Below, piece after piece: positions 1-6,769 of a stretch of DNA of 11,128 nucleotides (position 1 is its first letter; each line of letters begins with the position of its first letter). A program made the translations under genes and the position numbers. Location: assembly GCA_902778205.1 (NCBI GenBank), contig CACYWX010000069.1:1-11128 (forward strand), written 5' to 3'. The DNA is from an uncultured Ruminococcus sp. Lineage in GTDB: Bacteria; Bacillota; Clostridia; Oscillospirales; CAG-272. Under the pieces are notes generated by a model. The model ran no database searches, was not told the DNA's origin, and saw nothing but the letters and a program-made list of their open reading frames with translations.

Positions 1-41
1 TAAAACTGGAAACAGGAAAGAGAGAGAAGAACATCGAGACC

Positions 42-446
42 GTGAGCAGGTCCGCGGCCGGGCAGATCGTGCTGGTCCGGATCCTCGCCATCGTGATCGT
101 GGACGTCATCGTGGCCATGCTGTTCGATTTCGTCGGTCCCCGCGCGGACGCCGCAAGAGCCACCGCGTTCCATATGAACGTGTTGCCCGTGCTGAGGATC
201 GTGTTCCCAGCGCTGCTGCTGGCCGCGCTGGTGTACCTGGTTGTGACGCTGGTCCGGAAGACCGACACCTCCGCGCACTGGATCACCCCGGTGATGCTGA
301 CCGCCGTCGCCCTCTATCTCACCGTGACCGCCCTGTTCTTCGACAAGTTCTGGGTGTATCCCCCGGTGTTCTACGTCATGACGGTCATCGTGAGCCTGCT
401 TTTCGCCGTCTACTACATTTATACGATCCTTCTCTACCGGAAATAA
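42..446 (+). CDS. Small four-helix integral membrane protein, unknown function
   Basis: This gene is not recognised. The protein is 134 residues and almost entirely hydrophobic. Four likely membrane helices lie at about residues 8-31, 47-71, 80-100 and 109-130, joined by short loops, with a short basic end (LLYRK). There is no catalytic motif, no signal peptide distinct from the first helix and no cysteine pattern. The chosen start is a GTG at 42. It is weakly supported: the purine-rich stretch (aggaaagagagagaag, about 14-29) is farther from it than usual for a ribosome binding site. The frame stays open to the left edge of the window, so the protein could begin further upstream. Base composition matches the neighbours, and a terminator follows at 491, so the gene is transcriptionally separate from the regulator downstream. 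That it is a real gene is likely, given the clean helix pattern; its function is unknown. Confidence 0.6.
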   Translation: MSRSAAGQIVLVRILAIVIVDVIVAMLFDFVGPRADAARATAFHMNVLPVLRIVFPALLLAALVYLVVTLVRKTDTSAHWITPVMLTAVALYLTVTALFFDKFWVYPPVFYVMTVIVSLLFAVYYIYTILLYRK

Positions 447-455
447 AAACCCTCC

Positions 456-475
456 TCCGGGATCTCCCTCCCGGA
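456..475 (+). other. Small GC hairpin just after the membrane-protein gene
   Basis: A perfect 7-bp inverted repeat (tccggga at 456-462, tcccgga at 469-475) with a 6-base loop lies 10 bases after the stop codon. No T-run follows it, so alone it is not a terminator. It may protect the 3' end or help the stronger terminator at 491-533. Confidence 0.35.
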
Positions 476-490
476 TTATCCCGACCGGCC

Positions 491-533
491 TGGCTTGACA
501 GAACGCGCGCTGCTCCGTCAAGCCATTCTTTTC
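491..533 (+). terminator. Intrinsic terminator after the membrane-protein gene
   Basis: A 9-bp perfect stem (tggcttgac at 491-499, gtcaagcca at 517-525) extends inward by two more pairs past one mismatch. It is followed at once by ttcttttc. The stem and U-rich tail fit rho-independent termination and separate the 42-446 gene from the regulator at 706. Confidence 0.75.
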
Positions 534-574
534 ATCCGATGGCCGGGAGCGTTTCCTTGTGCTAAAAGCGGATG

Positions 575-611
575 AATCACAGAAAAATCACAGAATTTCT
601 ATGAAAAATTC
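575..611 (+). promoter_or_regulatory. Candidate operator: tandem 10-bp repeats plus inverted repeat
   Basis: Two identical copies of aatcacagaa start at 575 and 586, a period of 11 bases or about one helical turn. They run into an inverted repeat, gaattt (593-598) and aaattc (606-611), with a 7-base spacer. All of it lies directly upstream of the -35 element at 623, where a regulator of the 706 gene would be expected to bind. The repeats are seen directly; the operator role is inference, and AT-rich upstream DNA can produce such repeats by chance. Confidence 0.35.
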
Positions 612-622
612 CGATTCCCCTA

Positions 623-651
623 TTGAAAAAACACAAAAAATCGTGTAGAAT
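623..651 (+). promoter_or_regulatory. Sigma-A-type promoter of the PucR-family regulator
   Basis: A -35 element TTGAAA (623-628) and a -10 element TAGAAT (646-651) are separated by exactly 17 bases. Each matches the housekeeping consensus at 5 of 6 positions. The region is A-rich, unlike the GC-rich genes around it. Transcription would start at about 658, leaving a leader of roughly 50 bases before the ATG at 706. Confidence 0.7.
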
Positions 652-705
652 ATGGTGTAGTATTTACAAGAGGATCCAACATCGGCTGACAGGAAGGGGC
701 AGAAT

Positions 706-1791
706 ATGTCAAACCGTCTATTTCAGGGTATCATTCACCAGATGCGCGACGCGGTGGACCGCATCATCGGCGTCATCGACGACAACGGCGTGATCATCGC
801 GTGCAGCGAGCTTGTCAAGATCGGCGAAATGAGACAGGGCGTGAGGGACGAGCTCGCCTATACCTCCGACGCCGTTACCTCCGGCGGTTACACGTACAAG
901 CCGATCGGCACGGGCTCCAAGTGGGAGTACATCGTCTTCATCGAAGGCGAGGACAAGTACGCCGAGAAGATCGCGACAATCCTGGCCATCTCTCTTTCCA
1001 ACATCAAGAACCTATACGACGAGAAGTACGACAAGAATTCCTTCATCAAGAACATCATCCTCGACAACATCCTGCCGAGCGACATCTATATCAAGTCGAA
1101 GGAGCTGCGCTTCAACGCGGAGGAGAGCCGCGTGGTCTTCCTCATCAAGTTCCACTCCAAGCCGGACGTGCTGTCCTTCGACATGGTGCAGAACATCTTC
1201 CCGGACAAGAACAAGGATTACGTCATCGCCACGGGCGAGCAGGACATCGTCCTTGTGAAGGAGGTCAAGCAGGGCACCGACATCAAGGAGATCGAGAAGA
1301 TCGCCAAGCAGATCGCGGACACCCTCAACTCCGAATTCTACGTGAAGGTCTCCATCGGCATCGGCACGGTGGTGGACAACATCAAGGACCTGGCCCGGTC
1401 CTACAAGGAGGCTCAGGTGGCCTTCGAGGTGGGCAAGGTCTTCGACACCGAAAAGAACATCATCTCCTACGAGAACCTGGGCATCGGGCGGCTCATCTAC
1501 CAGCTGCCCACGACCCTGTGCGAAATGTTTCTGCAGGAGGTCTTCAAGAACGGCTCCCTCGATTCCCTCGACCGGGAGACCCTCATGACCATCCAGTGCT
1601 TCTTCGAGAACAACCTGAACGTCTCCGAGACCTCCCGGAAGCTGTTCGTGCACCGGAATACCCTGGTGTACCGGCTGGAGAAGATCCGGAAGCTGACCGG
1701 ACTGGATCTGCGGGAGTTCGACCACGCCATCACCTTCAAGGTGGCCCTCATGGTCAAGCGGTATCTCACCCAGAAGCCCGTCAAGTACTGA
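706..1791 (+). CDS. PucR/CdaR-family transcriptional regulator
   Basis: This is a likely DNA-binding regulator of 361 residues. The C-terminal part (about 293-355) is a PucR-type helix-turn-helix: an N-V-S-E-T-S-R-K-L segment at 305-313 leads into the recognition helix VHRNTLVYRLEKI, then LTGLDLREFD and a final helix. The middle (about 130-265) resembles the degenerate GGDEF-like domain of CdaR proteins, including a SIGIGTVV strand. The N-terminal 110 residues begin like a sensory or diacid-recognition domain (IIGVIDDNGVIIACS), but the ligand cannot be told. ATG 706 follows AGGAAGGGG (691-699) at good spacing. It has its own promoter at 623-651 and is followed by a hairpin, so it is probably transcribed mainly alone. 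It lies just upstream of ftsE, but control of the wall genes is only a guess. Family assignment is firm; target and effector are unknown. Confidence 0.85.
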   Translation: MSNRLFQGIIHQMRDAVDRIIGVIDDNGVIIACSELVKIGEMRQGVRDELAYTSDAVTSGGYTYKPIGTGSKWEYIVFIEGEDKYAEKIATILAISLSNIKNLYDEKYDKNSFIKNIILDNILPSDIYIKSKELRFNAEESRVVFLIKFHSKPDVLSFDMVQNIFPDKNKDYVIATGEQDIVLVKEVKQGTDIKEIEKIAKQIADTLNSEFYVKVSIGIGTVVDNIKDLARSYKEAQVAFEVGKVFDTEKNIISYENLGIGRLIYQLPTTLCEMFLQEVFKNGSLDSLDRETLMTIQCFFENNLNVSETSRKLFVHRNTLVYRLEKIRKLTGLDLREFDHAITFKVALMVKRYLTQKPVKY

Positions 1792-1852
1792 TCTCCCCGG
1801 AGAACGCGGACGGCAGGGCATCCGGACAATTGCATACGGGGCACACGCTCCG

Positions 1853-1894
1853 GACAGTCAGGGACAGCGCGTCACGCGTCGGGTCCCTGCTGTC
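1853..1894 (+). terminator. Strong hairpin after the regulator, probable terminator
   Basis: A long stem is formed by gacag (1853-1857), a bulged T, and cagggac (1859-1865), pairing with gtccctg (1883-1889) and ctgtc (1890-1894): 12 base pairs with one bulge. The tail is only mildly T-rich (atttcacccggtttt), so termination may be partial and some read-through into ftsE is possible. Confidence 0.5.
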
Positions 1895-1918
1895 ATTTCA
1901 CCCGGTTTTGTCTACAAT
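1890..1918 (+). promoter_or_regulatory. Possible promoter for the ftsEX operon
   Basis: A good -10 element TACAAT (1913-1918, 5 of 6) lies 17 bases after a weak -35 element CTGTCA (1890-1895, 4 of 6). The -35 would overlap the descending arm of the hairpin after the regulator, so termination and initiation would share DNA. The long leader (about 125 bases to ATG 2053) and weak -35 leave this uncertain, but no better promoter was seen before ftsE. Confidence 0.4.
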
Positions 1919-2052
1919 ATTCACATGAATTGGACAAAAAATCACGCATAAATTCCGCATTGCGCCGTAAGGGAAGAAATTCAGGAAGGGCTCTTCCCGG
2001 CGATGCGCACATACAGGGTCCGCCAGACCTCCGGACCGCCTGAAAGGATTCT

Positions 2053-2739
2053 ATGATCGACTTTGTAAACGTGAAAAAAGCGTATCCCAACGGGACCATG
2101 GCGCTCAAGGGGATCAACCTGCACATCGACGAGGGGGAATTCGTCTTTGTCTGCGGTCCCTCCGGCGCGGGCAAATCCACCCTGATGAAGCTCCTGCTCC
2201 GGGAGGAACGCATCACCTCCGGCAAGCTGACCGTAGGGGAATACGACCTGTCCGAGCTGTCGGAATTCAAGGTGCCGTACTACCGGCGTGAACTCGGCGT
2301 GGTGTTCCAGGATTTCCGCCTGTTCCCGAAAAAGACGGTGTTCGAGAACGTGGCCTTCGCCATGGAGGTGGTTGGAACGCCCCGGTCCAAGATCGTGCGC
2401 CGGGTGCCCGCCATCCTCAACACGGTGAACCTGTCGGGCAAGCAGGACTCCTTCCCCCACGAGATCTCCGGCGGCGAGCAGCAGCGTGTGGCTCTGGCGC
2501 GGGCTCTGGCCAACAATCCCAAGGTGGTCATCGCGGACGAGCCCACGGGGAACATCGACCCGAAGATGTCCCTCGAGATCATGAGCCTGCTCATCAAGAT
2601 CAACAAGATCGGCAAGACCGTCATCGTCGTGACCCATGAGAAGGATCTTGTGGACTACTACAAGCAGCGCGTGGTCATGCTGAACGACGGGCTGATCACC
2701 GAGGACCGGGTAGGAGGTATGTTCAATGAGGAGGTATAA
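2053..2739 (+). CDS. ftsE: Cell-division ABC transporter ATP-binding protein FtsE
   Basis: FtsE is the cytoplasmic ATPase of the FtsEX complex, which turns ATP hydrolysis into a signal that activates peptidoglycan hydrolases outside the cell. The 228 residues are the normal family length, and every ABC element is present: Walker [10 protein letters not shown] (35-43, Lys41), Q-loop Gln86, signature SGGEQQ (139-144), Walker B IADEP (Asp162, Glu163) and H-loop His195. The opening [14 protein letters not shown] and the VVFQDFRLF stretch after the Q-loop region are typical of FtsE rather than LolD or MacB. ATG 2053 is preceded by a GAAAGGA site at 2042-2048. Its end overlaps ftsX by 14 bases, so the two are translationally coupled. 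It is the first gene of the wall cluster; a possible promoter lies at 1890-1918. Confidence 0.96.
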   Translation: MIDFVNVKKAYPNGTMALKGINLHIDEGEFVFVCGPSGAGKSTLMKLLLREERITSGKLTVGEYDLSELSEFKVPYYRRELGVVFQDFRLFPKKTVFENVAFAMEVVGTPRSKIVRRVPAILNTVNLSGKQDSFPHEISGGEQQRVALARALANNPKVVIADEPTGNIDPKMSLEIMSLLIKINKIGKTVIVVTHEKDLVDYYKQRVVMLNDGLITEDRVGGMFNEEV

Positions 2740-3604
2740 TCCCTTTTACTTCATCGGACAGGCTTTCGAGGGGCTTTTCCGCAACAGCGTCATGTCCTTC
2801 GCGTCCGTCGCCGTGCTGATGAGCCTCCTGGTGGTGATCGGCGGCTTCACCCTGCTTGTGACCAACATCGACGTGAACCTGGAGCAGTTCGGCCTCATCA
2901 ACCAGATCGTGGTGTTCTGCGAGCCGGACGCCTCGGAAAGCGAAATCGAGGACATCGGCATCGCCATCGGCAAGCTGGACAACATCGCGAAGGTGGAGCA
3001 CGTCACCAAGGCCGAGGGCCTGGAGCAGATGAAGGATCAGTACGACATCTACGACGACGTGGACGAGAACAACAACCCCCTGCCGGACTCCTACGTCATC
3101 ACCTACGAGGAAAACGAGAAGGTGGTGGAGCTGGACTACCAGCTGAAGCAGATCCCCGGCATCGCCAAGGTCAACAACCGCCTGGAGCTGGCCACCACCA
3201 TCGAGAACTTCAAGCACGGCGTCATGCTGGTGTTCGTCTGGTTCCTGGCCATCCTCGGCGTGGTGAGCATCTTCATCATCATCAATACCATTAAGCTCTC
3301 CGTCTTCTCCCGGCGGAACGAGATCTCCATCATGCAGTACGTGGGCGCCACCGGATGGTTCATTTCGCTGCCCTACATCATCGAGGGCGCGGTCATCGGC
3401 ATCGTCTCCTCCGTGGCGGCGTACTTCATCGAGTGGTACATCTATTCCTACATCGAGAGACTGGTCATGACGGATCTGCAGATGATCACCTTCCTGCCGT
3501 TCTCCGACATCCGCGGCTTCGTGCTGTGGGGGTTCATCGGACTGGGCGTCGTCACCGGCGTGCTGGGAAGCGTGATCTCCCTGGGGCGGTATCTCAAGCA
3601 GTGA
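2726..3604 (+). CDS. ftsX: Cell-division permease-like protein FtsX
   Basis: FtsX is the membrane partner of FtsE. It transports nothing but relays FtsE conformational changes to extracellular wall hydrolases through its large outer loop. The 292-residue protein has the classic layout: a cytoplasmic N-terminus (1-24), TM1 (about 25-46), a large outer domain (47-164), TM2 (165-188), TM3 (about 211-235) and TM4 (264-288). The motif RRNEISIMQYVGAT (196-209) between TM2 and TM3 is characteristic. A near-perfect AGGAGGT (2712-2718) sits 7 bases before the ATG, inside ftsE. The outer domain is the expected docking site for the coiled-coil hydrolases encoded immediately downstream, as known for PcsB in pneumococcus and CwlO in Bacillus. 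Cysteine 65 in the outer domain appears unpaired. Confidence 0.96.
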   Translation: MRRYNPFYFIGQAFEGLFRNSVMSFASVAVLMSLLVVIGGFTLLVTNIDVNLEQFGLINQIVVFCEPDASESEIEDIGIAIGKLDNIAKVEHVTKAEGLEQMKDQYDIYDDVDENNNPLPDSYVITYEENEKVVELDYQLKQIPGIAKVNNRLELATTIENFKHGVMLVFVWFLAILGVVSIFIIINTIKLSVFSRRNEISIMQYVGATGWFISLPYIIEGAVIGIVSSVAAYFIEWYIYSYIERLVMTDLQMITFLPFSDIRGFVLWGFIGLGVVTGVLGSVISLGRYLKQ

Positions 3605-3622
3605 TCCCGGAAGGATCGGGCG

Positions 3623-3642
3623 GTCCGGACCCTCATCCGGAC
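3623..3642 (+). other. GC hairpin just before the RBS of the first M23 gene
   Basis: A 6-bp perfect inverted repeat (gtccgg at 3623-3628, ccggac at 3637-3642) with an 8-base loop ends four bases before the GAGG ribosome binding site at 3646-3649. It has no T-tail, so it is not a terminator. It could stabilise the cut or processed end of the downstream message or tune translation, which is inference only. Confidence 0.3.
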
Positions 3643-3657
3643 AGCGAGGTATATCTT

Positions 3658-5412
3658 ATGAAATCATCAAACGGATTCCGTTTCAGATCCCTCGGCGCGG
3701 GGCTTCTGTCCGCCCTGATGCTGGCCGGAGCGGTTCCCGTGTCCGCCTCCGAAACCGCGGATATTCCGACGGACGCGAAGGTGCAGTCCTATCAGGACCA
3801 GCTGGACGCCCTGAGGGAGCGGCAGGCCCAGGCCACGGCCGATCTGCAGGCCCTCCACACGGAGCAGGGAAACGCCTGGGACGAAAAGCTGAAGCTGGAT
3901 GAGCTCATCAATATCACCACCCAGCAGAAGCAGCTGGCTGAAAAGCAGATCGAGTCCATCCGGGGACAGATCGCGGAGAAGGAGCAGGCCATCGCCGAGA
4001 CCTCCGCCCGCATCGAGACCCAGCAGGACGCCTTCTACGACCGCATGGTGGACAGCTACACGGAAAAGAAGACCGACTATCTGGAGCTGGTTCTGGGAGC
4101 GGAAAACCTGGTGGATTTCCTCACCAAGTTCGACTACGTGGTGAACATCCTGGAGGGCGACCGGAAGATCATCGCCAGACTGGAGAGCGACAAGGAATCC
4201 CTGGCCTCCGATCAGGCCATTCTCGAGGAGGCGCTCCGGATCCAGGAGGGGCTGGTGGCGGACTATGAAAAGGCCATCAACGAGCGTCAGCTTCTGAACA
4301 ACAGCCTGGAGGAGTACATCGACACCCTGCAGGCCAATACGGAGAATCTGGCGGCGGTGATCCAGCACAACCAGGAGCAGCAGTCCGAGGTGCAGGATTC
4401 CATCGCCCAGCGCATCGCGCAGGTCCAGTACGAGAACGAGCTCCGCAAGGAAGAGGAACGCAGGCGCATTGCCGAGGAAATGGAGCGTCAGCGTCTGGCG
4501 GCGGAAGAGGCCGAGCGGCAGAGGATCGTTGCGGAGGAAGCCGAGCGGAAGCGTCAGGAAGAGGAATGGCGCCGTCAGCAGGAGGAAGCCGCCCGTCAGG
4601 AAGCGGAACGGCAGGAGGCCGAACGTCTGGAGGCGGAGCGTCAGGAAGAGGAATGGCGCCGTCAGCAGGAGGAGGCCGCCGCCTGGGAGGAGCAGCAGTC
4701 CTGGAATGGCGGGGGCTATGAGGATTACGGTCAGGACAGCTGGTTCGATAACGGCGGGGATCAGTGGGTCGACGACGGCAGTCAGTGGACCGTGGATCTG
4801 AGCGCCAATCAGGAGCCCGAGCAGTCCCAGTCCCATCACGGATACGACGGAGGCAGAGCGTCCAGCGGCTATACCGGGGACACCTCCTCCACCTGGGACA
4901 CCGGCGGCGCCTGGACCGGGGACATCCCCGAGAACAATTACACCGGCGGGGATTCCTGGTCCAACGTGTCCTATTCCGATTCCTATCAGCAGTATTACGT
5001 CAACGACGACTACGTGGGCGGAAGCGTCTCCTGGGTCCTTGAGGCCGGGGTGGCCTACACCGTGTCCTCCGAGCAGGGCTGGCGCGATCTCTACGGGACC
5101 GCGGACTTCCACCTCGGAACGGACCTGGCCTGCCCCGCCGGTACGGAGATCCATGCCTACAACGCGGGTACCGTGCTGATTTCGGAGTACCACGTTTCCT
5201 ACGGCAACTACGTGCTGGTGGACCACGGCGGCGGACTGCAGACCCTGTACGCCCATATGGCGGAGCGCGCCGTTTCCGCGGGTGACTGGGTGGAATCCGG
5301 GCAGCTCCTCGGCTACGTGGGCATGACCGGCTCCGCGTACGGCTACCACCTCCACTTCGAGGTGCGCGAAAACGGGGAAGTGCAGAACCCGCGCAATTAT
5401 CTTGATTTCTGA
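3658..5412 (+). CDS. Secreted coiled-coil M23 (LytM) peptidoglycan endopeptidase, PcsB-like N-terminus
   Basis: This is a probable FtsEX-controlled wall hydrolase of 584 residues. A signal peptide (1-30, likely cut after VSA) is followed by a long coiled coil (about 38-290). That coil contains the PcsB/CwlO-type hydrophobic stretch TDYLELVLGAENLVDFLTKF. Next come a charged Arg/Glu/Gln repeat region (about 265-341), a Gly/Ser/Trp/Tyr-rich disordered linker (342-455) and a C-terminal M23 domain. The zinc and catalytic residues are intact: HLGTD (His485, Asp489), YAHM (His533) and HLH (His564, His566). It should therefore cut peptide cross-links itself, unlike the degenerate E. coli activator EnvC. 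The frame is open upstream into ftsX, but ATG 3658 is chosen because it has a GAGG site and starts a proper signal peptide. It lies 53 bases after ftsX and is a paralog of the next gene. Confidence 0.9.
   Translation: MKSSNGFRFRSLGAGLLSALMLAGAVPVSASETADIPTDAKVQSYQDQLDALRERQAQATADLQALHTEQGNAWDEKLKLDELINITTQQKQLAEKQIESIRGQIAEKEQAIAETSARIETQQDAFYDRMVDSYTEKKTDYLELVLGAENLVDFLTKFDYVVNILEGDRKIIARLESDKESLASDQAILEEALRIQEGLVADYEKAINERQLLNNSLEEYIDTLQANTENLAAVIQHNQEQQSEVQDSIAQRIAQVQYENELRKEEERRRIAEEMERQRLAAEEAERQRIVAEEAERKRQEEEWRRQQEEAARQEAERQEAERLEAERQEEEWRRQQEEAAAWEEQQSWNGGGYEDYGQDSWFDNGGDQWVDDGSQWTVDLSANQEPEQSQSHHGYDGGRASSGYTGDTSSTWDTGGAWTGDIPENNYTGGDSWSNVSYSDSYQQYYVNDDYVGGSVSWVLEAGVAYTVSSEQGWRDLYGTADFHLGTDLACPAGTEIHAYNAGTVLISEYHVSYGNYVLVDHGGGLQTLYAHMAERAVSAGDWVESGQLLGYVGMTGSAYGYHLHFEVRENGEVQNPRNYLDF
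4551..4680 (+). repeat. In-frame 43-bp direct repeat, period 87, in the first M23 gene
   Basis: Positions 4551-4593 and 4638-4680 are identical at 42 of 43 bases. The offset of 87 bases is exactly 29 codons, so the repeat adds or removes whole protein segments. Both copies encode RQEEEWRRQQEEAA (residues 299-312 and 328-341). Surrounding sequence is a looser mix of AER/QEAERQEEE units, and the near-identity suggests a recent duplication. Copy number may vary among strains, changing how far the catalytic domain sits from the coiled coil. Confidence 0.85.
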
Positions 5413-5477
5413 TTCCGGGAGGACAAAGGGACGGAGCAGTCCCCGCGCCGCCGGATAATCCGGACGGAGAATCCGCT

Positions 5478-6740
5478 ATGAACAAAAAGAATACGGTGAT
5501 GTCCCGGATTACGGCCGCGCTTTTGTCCGCCCTGTGTGCCTCCGCGGCCTTCACCCTGAACGCAGAGGCCATCCTGACCGACGCGGACGTCAGAAGCTAC
5601 GAGGACCTGATCGCGGAGGTCAGCCAGAAACGGGCGGAGGCCGAGGAGATCCTGGAGGAGATCCGGCGGTCCCAGGCCCGGACCTACGAGCAGATCGCCC
5701 AGTACGACCAGATCCTGGAGCTGAACGACGAAATGCGCCGCCTGACGGAGGATCAGATCGCCGGACTGGGCGGTCAGATCGAGGACACCCGTCAGGCCAT
5801 CGAGGACACGAAGACCGGGATCGAGCTGCAGAAGCAGGCCCTTCTGGACCGGATGCGGGACCAGTACATGGACAGCACCACGGACTATCTGGAGGTGCTT
5901 CTGGATTCCACCAGCCTGTTCGACTTTTTGAAGAAGCTGGACTATGTGGGCGCGGTGCTGAACTACGATCAGCGGCTGATCGCGCAGATGGAGAAGGAGC
6001 AGCAGCGGCTGACGGAATACGAGGAGCTCCTGGTCCGGACCGAAGCGGAGCAGCAGGAGCGTCTCGGCGATCTCGAGGACCGCATCGCGGAATACGAGGC
6101 GGCGGAGGAGGAGAAATACGACTTCGTCATGAGCCTCGAGGCCAACGAGCAGTGGTGGACGGAGAACTATGCCTACAACAAGGACCTGGAGGACACGCTG
6201 AACCGGGAGCTGGAGGCCACCCTGATCCGGTTGGAGGAACAGCGCAGGCAGGAGGCCGAAAAGGCCCGTCAGGAAGCGGAGCTCCAGCGTCAGAAGGATG
6301 AGGCGGCCCGTCTCTACGAGGAGGCCAACACCTATTACGGGGATCTGAACGAGCATTGGCCGCTTGAGCCCGGGGTGAAGTACCGGGTGTCCTCCGAGCA
6401 GGGCTACCGGATCCTCTGGGGGATCCAGGATTACCATCTGGGCATCGATCTGGCCTGCGCCGGAGGGACCCAGGTCCTGGCCTTCAACGGCGGCACCGTG
6501 GTGAAGAGCGCCATGCACTACAGCTACGGCAACTACGTGCTGATCGACCACGGAGGCGGCATTGCCACGCTGTACGCCCATATGTCCAACCGTCTGGTGA
6601 ACGAGGGCGACCGGGTGGAGGCGGGACAACAGGTGGGCAACGTCGGACTGACCGGAAGCACCACGGGCTATCACCTCCACTTCGAGGTCCGCGAGAACGG
6701 CAAGGTCGTCAATCCCCGGAATTATCTCGAGTTCCCGTAA
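5478..6740 (+). CDS. Second secreted coiled-coil M23 (LytM) endopeptidase, paralog of the preceding gene
   Basis: The 420-residue protein has the same design as its neighbour but is shorter: a signal peptide (1-31, cut after AEA), a coiled coil (about 36-285) and a C-terminal M23 domain, without the Trp-rich linker. The hydrophobic PcsB-like stretch is conserved (TDYLEVLLDSTSLFDFLKKL). Catalytic residues are complete: HLGID (His320, Asp324), YAHM (His368) and HLH (His399, His401). Runs such as YGNYVL, DHGGG, LYAHM and HLHFEVRENG are shared with the upstream protein, so the pair arose by tandem duplication and then diverged. ATG 5478 follows GGAG (5466-5469) at 8 bases; an in-frame ATG at 5499 would shorten the signal peptide and is less likely. 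It probably acts outside the membrane in wall cleavage, perhaps also under FtsEX, though which paralog FtsX binds cannot be read from sequence. Confidence 0.9.
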   Translation: MNKKNTVMSRITAALLSALCASAAFTLNAEAILTDADVRSYEDLIAEVSQKRAEAEEILEEIRRSQARTYEQIAQYDQILELNDEMRRLTEDQIAGLGGQIEDTRQAIEDTKTGIELQKQALLDRMRDQYMDSTTDYLEVLLDSTSLFDFLKKLDYVGAVLNYDQRLIAQMEKEQQRLTEYEELLVRTEAEQQERLGDLEDRIAEYEAAEEEKYDFVMSLEANEQWWTENYAYNKDLEDTLNRELEATLIRLEEQRRQEAEKARQEAELQRQKDEAARLYEEANTYYGDLNEHWPLEPGVKYRVSSEQGYRILWGIQDYHLGIDLACAGGTQVLAFNGGTVVKSAMHYSYGNYVLIDHGGGIATLYAHMSNRLVNEGDRVEAGQQVGNVGLTGSTTGYHLHFEVRENGKVVNPRNYLEFP

Positions 6741-6769
6741 GGGAATCACAGTAAAGGATCAAACAAACC

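Noticed and set aside
801..1928. Overlapping + strand open frame inside the PucR-family gene
   Set aside because: The product is Arg/His/Gly-rich without recognisable folds, while the 706-1791 frame gives a full PucR-type helix-turn-helix and has a promoter and ribosome binding site.
3355..3657. Upstream extension of the first M23 gene into ftsX
   Set aside because: The added 101 residues are Arg/His-rich out-of-frame translation of ftsX. ATG 3658 has a ribosome binding site and begins a typical signal peptide.
3667..5355. Long open frame on the - strand (about 560 codons) opposite the first M23 gene
   Set aside because: Its protein is a Leu/Gly/Val/His-rich low-complexity string with no domain, mirroring the GC-rich third positions of the real + strand gene, which has a signal peptide and catalytic motifs.
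5451..5463. Palindrome ccggat-a-atccgg between the two M23 genes, considered as terminator or operator
   Set aside because: It has no T-tail, as RNA it would form only a 5-bp stem, and tccgg-type words are very common in this GC-rich DNA.
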